From Bacillota bacterium (lineage in GTDB: Bacteria; Bacillota; Clostridia; Christensenellales; SZUA-584): DNA of 64,000 nt. A model generated the notes under the pieces. The model made no database searches. It saw only the letters and a program-made list of their open reading frames with translations, and was not told the origin of the DNA. Numbering within the stretch: position 1 is the first letter of the stretch; every line of letters begins with the position of its first letter. This document shows positions 61,935 through 64,000 of the stretch, piece by piece. The stretch is from the NCBI GenBank assembly GCA_023410595.1, contig JAEYPO010000036.1, positions 62,001 through 126,000 on the forward strand, in the 5' to 3' direction. Made by a program: the position numbers and the translations under genes.

Positions 61935-62453
61935 TTACTCAGCGAGGTCGTCGTATGTATTCTTATATATTTTTGGAGCGACCGTCTTCCACTTTTTAAT
62001 GAACGACTCCGCCGAAGCCTGTGAATACGTTATAAGGTTTAGCTCAAAAACCGGCATCTGATTTTCTAGCACCTTGAGCATGACCTTGTATTCGCCCTCG
62101 TCTATCTTAATATATTCCGCGAACAGCTCCGTTTCGAGCCGCAGCTCGTCCCTGTTGGCGCTGCAGTATTCGTCTATAGCCTTGCGCTGAGAGCTCAGCA
62201 ACTCTTTTTCAAGGTAATAAAGCGTCGTGCGGCCAAGCTCGGTTATGGAATAGAACGTGCCGTTGGGCGTCTCGCGCTGCTCAACGAGATTGCTCTCCAT
62301 CAGCTCGAACATGCACTCTTTAAGGTCGAAGTAATTCAGCCAGTTGTTCTCAGTAACAGTCCTTAGTATTTGCAATTCGGAGAGCTGTATGTTTATCGTT
62401 TTAAGCAGATATAAGATGAGCAATTTATTCTGCGCTATCGCTTCGATGTTCAT
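61935..62453 (-). CDS. DUF4364 family protein
   Basis: 172 residues. The N-terminal half is a winged-helix-like domain (LSELQILRTVTENNWLNYFD; ETPNGTFYSITELGR) and the C-terminal half is beta/alpha. The length and pattern match DUF4364, widespread in clostridia and likely a regulator. GGAGGCGG before the ATG. It is divergent from the QueG-like gene with 141 bases between them. Confidence 0.87.
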   Translation of the reverse strand: MNIEAIAQNKLLILYLLKTINIQLSELQILRTVTENNWLNYFDLKECMFELMESNLVEQRETPNGTFYSITELGRTTLYYLEKELLSSQRKAIDEYCSANRDELRLETELFAEYIKIDEGEYKVMLKVLENQMPVFELNLITYSQASAESFIKKWKTVAPKIYKNTYDDLAE

Positions 62454-62594
62454 ATGCCGCCTCCATGCAAATTTTTTGCAAGACCTCGACGCCTCGCAGT
62501 AGTATTATTATACCACAATTTTTGCGTTAGTACAGCAAATGTGGTATTATAAAAAACAAAATAACAACATATTGTATAACATAGGTGGTATAAT

Positions 62595-63266
62595 ATGGTA
62601 GAAGAATTGGAGCGGCTCGTGCGCCGGGAAGGTATAGATATATTCGGCACTTCGGACGCAAGCTCGGCTGTGCCGGATAAATTCAAGAGCGTTCCATATG
62701 CTATAACTCTTGGGGTGCGACTCTCGGACGCCGTGATAGACGGCGTAAGCGCAGGGCCGACGAAGAACTATTTTTACCATTACAGGACGGCAAACGCTTA
62801 CTTAGACATGTGCGCTTTTAAGTGCGTCATATTACTCCAGCGCGCGGGATTTAACGCCGTAGCTATACCCGCTTCGCAGACGACTAATGAGCGCGGTATA
62901 GAAGGGGACTTTCAGCATAAGACGGCTGCCAACCTTGCGGGGCTTGGATTCATGGGCAAGAGCGGGCTTTTCATTACAAATGAATTCGGCCCGAGGGTAA
63001 GACTGGCGACCGTGCTTACCGACTTAAAGCTAGGAGGCGGCAACGTAATGCAGCCGGGCTGCGGGAGCTGCAGCGCGTGCGCAGATGCCTGTCCCTGCGG
63101 AGCGATAACGGGCAGGACTTGGAGCGTAGCCACTCCGCGTGATGAGATAATTGACGCCGCGCTTTGTTCGCGGCATATGAAGGATAAATACATGGGTATA
63201 GGCCGCGGAGCCGTCTGCGGCATATGCATAGCGGTTTGCCCGTATGGGCGCCACAGCAAGCCGTAA
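62595..63266 (+). CDS. Short epoxyqueuosine-reductase-like protein with two 4Fe-4S motifs
   Basis: 223 residues. Matches the middle of QueG-type cobalamin/iron-sulfur reductases (GFMGKSGLFITNEFGPRVRL, then CGSCSACADACP and CGICIAVCPYG). QueG is usually 340-380 residues; the C-terminal HEAT-like part and some N-terminal sequence are missing. Other short members of this family occur in clostridia. A function in tRNA queuosine synthesis is not certain; it may be another corrinoid-linked redox protein. AGGTGG lies before the ATG. Confidence 0.8.
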   Translation: MVEELERLVRREGIDIFGTSDASSAVPDKFKSVPYAITLGVRLSDAVIDGVSAGPTKNYFYHYRTANAYLDMCAFKCVILLQRAGFNAVAIPASQTTNERGIEGDFQHKTAANLAGLGFMGKSGLFITNEFGPRVRLATVLTDLKLGGGNVMQPGCGSCSACADACPCGAITGRTWSVATPRDEIIDAALCSRHMKDKYMGIGRGAVCGICIAVCPYGRHSKP

Positions 63267-63348
63267 TATATCATGCGCGCTTGCTGTTAGCAGGTTTTAC
63301 GGATATCGGCGCGGTGTTTGTTAATGCAGTTTCGGAAAAAATTCGCTA

Positions 63349-63376
63349 TTGATTTAAAATTTCTATCGTGTATAAT
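63349..63376 (+). promoter_or_regulatory. Promoter of the tRNA-Val/6S-like/tRNA-Gln cluster
   Basis: TTGATT (63349-63354) and TATAAT (63371-63376), 16-bp spacer. Confidence 0.6.
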
Positions 63377-63409
63377 ATGTTATGCAGCTTCAGACGGAGT
63401 GTTGTACGG

Positions 63410-63486
63410 GGGGTTGTAGCTCAGCTGGTCAGAGCGCTACGTTGACATCGTAGAGGTCGTTGGTTCGAGCCCAATTAACCCCACCA
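63410..63486 (+). tRNA. tRNA-Val (GAC)
   Basis: Full cloverleaf with encoded CCA. Acceptor GGGGTTG / TAACCCC, anticodon stem CTACG / CGTAG with loop TTGACAT (anticodon GAC at 63444-63446), T-arm with TTCGAGC. Confidence 0.95.
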
Positions 63487-63489
63487 TAT

Positions 63490-63656
63490 CCTGCGGTGTT
63501 CGAAATGACGCCTGGGTTTTAAACCTACAGAACGATTTCGGGAGCGTGTGTCCGAAAACGGATGTCGTGCCCGCTTTTTAAACGGGATAACAGATTGTTC
63601 CGGCAGCGCACCCACCTGCTAGTGGGCAGGGATTAAAACCTGGGGGACGGCACCAT
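63490..63656 (+). ncRNA. Putative 6S RNA (SsrS-like)
   Basis: About 167 nt between the two tRNAs. GGTGTTCG (63495-63502) pairs with CGGCACC (63648-63654), as in the closing stem of E. coli 6S RNA. GGTTTTAA (63515-63522) pairs with TTAAAACC (63633-63640). A central bubble follows, with a 3'-side hairpin CCCACctgctaGTGGG and a distal stem TCCG-aaaa-CGGA. 6S RNA binds the housekeeping RNA polymerase. The exact ends are uncertain. Confidence 0.5.
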
Positions 63657-63669
63657 GGGATATATATGA

Positions 63670-63743
63670 AGCGGAATTGTGTAACGGTAGCACCTACGAC
63701 TCTGACTCGTATTGTTGGGGTTCGAATCCCTATTCCGCTGCCA
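63670..63743 (+). tRNA. tRNA-Gln (CTG)
   Basis: Full cloverleaf with encoded CCA. Acceptor AGCGGAA / TTCCGCT with discriminator G (normal for Gln), anticodon stem TACGA / TCGTA, anticodon CTG at 63702-63704, T-loop TTCGAAT. Confidence 0.93.
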
Positions 63744-63749
63744 AAACAG

Positions 63750-63772
63750 AAACGCCCTTTTGGGCGTTTTTT
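63750..63772 (+). terminator. Terminator after tRNA-Gln
   Basis: AAACGCCC-tttt-GGGCGTTT, then TTTTG. Confidence 0.85.
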
Positions 63773-63780
63773 GTTTTGGC

Positions 63781-63798
63781 GCGGAATAGGGATTCGAA
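63781..63798 (-). repeat. Inverted copy of the tRNA-Gln 3' part
   Basis: 18 bases identical to the reverse complement of 63721-63738 (T-arm and acceptor 3' strand). A further 12-base fragment of the same sequence is at 63895-63906. The remaining bases to 64000 hold no gene. Confidence 0.7.
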
Positions 63799-63810
63799 GC
63801 GAGCGTAAAG

Positions 63811-63834
63811 AAAATGTGCCAGTGGCACATTTTT
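63811..63834 (+). terminator. Second hairpin after the tRNA cluster
   Basis: AAAATGTGCC-agt-GGCACATTTT, then T and A. May be a second terminator or a bidirectional one. Confidence 0.5.
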
Positions 63835-64000
63835 AGCGAGACGGGTTACACGGCAGTGTAGGCTGGAGATAAAGAAACGAGACGGGCAGAGAAGTAGGGA
63901 TTCGAAGTAATCGATAACCACCCTAATGGCGTCATAGAAACGGCGTCATAGGCTTCTTTGACAATGTATATGTAACATGATAAATTAAAGTTATAAGTTA

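Noticed and set aside
63633..63830. A minus-strand reading frame of 65 codons across tRNA-Gln
   Set aside because: It is the reverse complement of a clear tRNA and its terminator; no RBS and no protein-like composition.

Overview
The window looks like a chromosomal segment of an anaerobic, spore-forming member of the Clostridia (Firmicutes) with moderate GC. The support is the gene content: spoIIE, spoVG, the murB-PHP-rapZ-whiA-HPr block, a T-box ileS leader, DUF1540 and DUF4364 proteins, NfnAB-type electron-bifurcating transhydrogenase, a hydrogenase-system regulator (TM1266 type), a NifU-like/GGGtGRT pair and a 1033-residue clostridial IleS. Strong Shine-Dalgarno sites, several TTG starts and sigma-A promoters fit this. 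No phage, IS element, CRISPR array or plasmid backbone was seen.

Layout. 1-8.7 kb: the end of an ABC exporter operon, a degenerate-GGDEF/EAL protein, LemA, a GH30 lipoprotein hydrolase, a small membrane protein and a Met-rich peroxiredoxin. 9-13.1 kb: a leftward sugar ABC importer with a near-consensus promoter and operator-like palindrome. 13.3-17.9 kb: a Gld-type ABC cassette (ATPase, permease, GldG-like, DUF4340). 18-21 kb: a lipoprotein, xpt, a DUF1540 protein, and a c-di-GMP-I riboswitch whose long leader runs to a zinc-ribbon membrane protein split by a one-base frame shift. 21-30 kb: rho, a membrane acyltransferase-like protein, a rubredoxin-like protein, a YigZ protein, an acetyltransferase, tyrS, spoVG, a YacL-like PIN/TRAM protein and a CarD regulator. 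30-39.4 kb: a Cu/Zn-SOD-like protein, FHA-FtsW/RodA-PBP, uvrC, murB, PHP, rapZ, whiA and an HPr-like protein. These form a rightward block for cell-wall growth, DNA repair and carbon signalling.

39.5-47 kb: the NifU-like/GGGtGRT pair, a TetR regulator with its flavodoxin-family partner, spoIIE with a 21-bp-spacer promoter, and a MATE exporter followed by four DnaA-box-like sites. 47-51.5 kb: a surface adhesin-like protein, palindromic repeats, an orphan substrate-binding lipoprotein, a TM1266-family regulator preceded by an unidentified 175-nt structured transcript, and a small membrane protein. 51.5-64 kb: T-box-ileS, two tandem beta-propeller paralogues, nfnB/nfnA, DUF4364, a short QueG-like ferredoxin protein, then tRNA-Val, a 6S-like RNA and tRNA-Gln with an inverted copy of the tRNA 3' end beyond it.

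Links between parts: c-di-GMP appears as an enzyme (EAL protein) and as a probable riboswitch ligand 16 kb away. Redox and iron-sulfur metabolism recurs (peroxiredoxin, SOD, rubredoxin, flavodoxin, NifU-like, TM1266, NfnAB, QueG-like). The least explained sequences are non-coding: the riboswitch leader, the RNA at 50.8-51.0 kb, the DnaA-box cluster and the palindromic repeats. All identifications are by reading the sequence; no searches were run.
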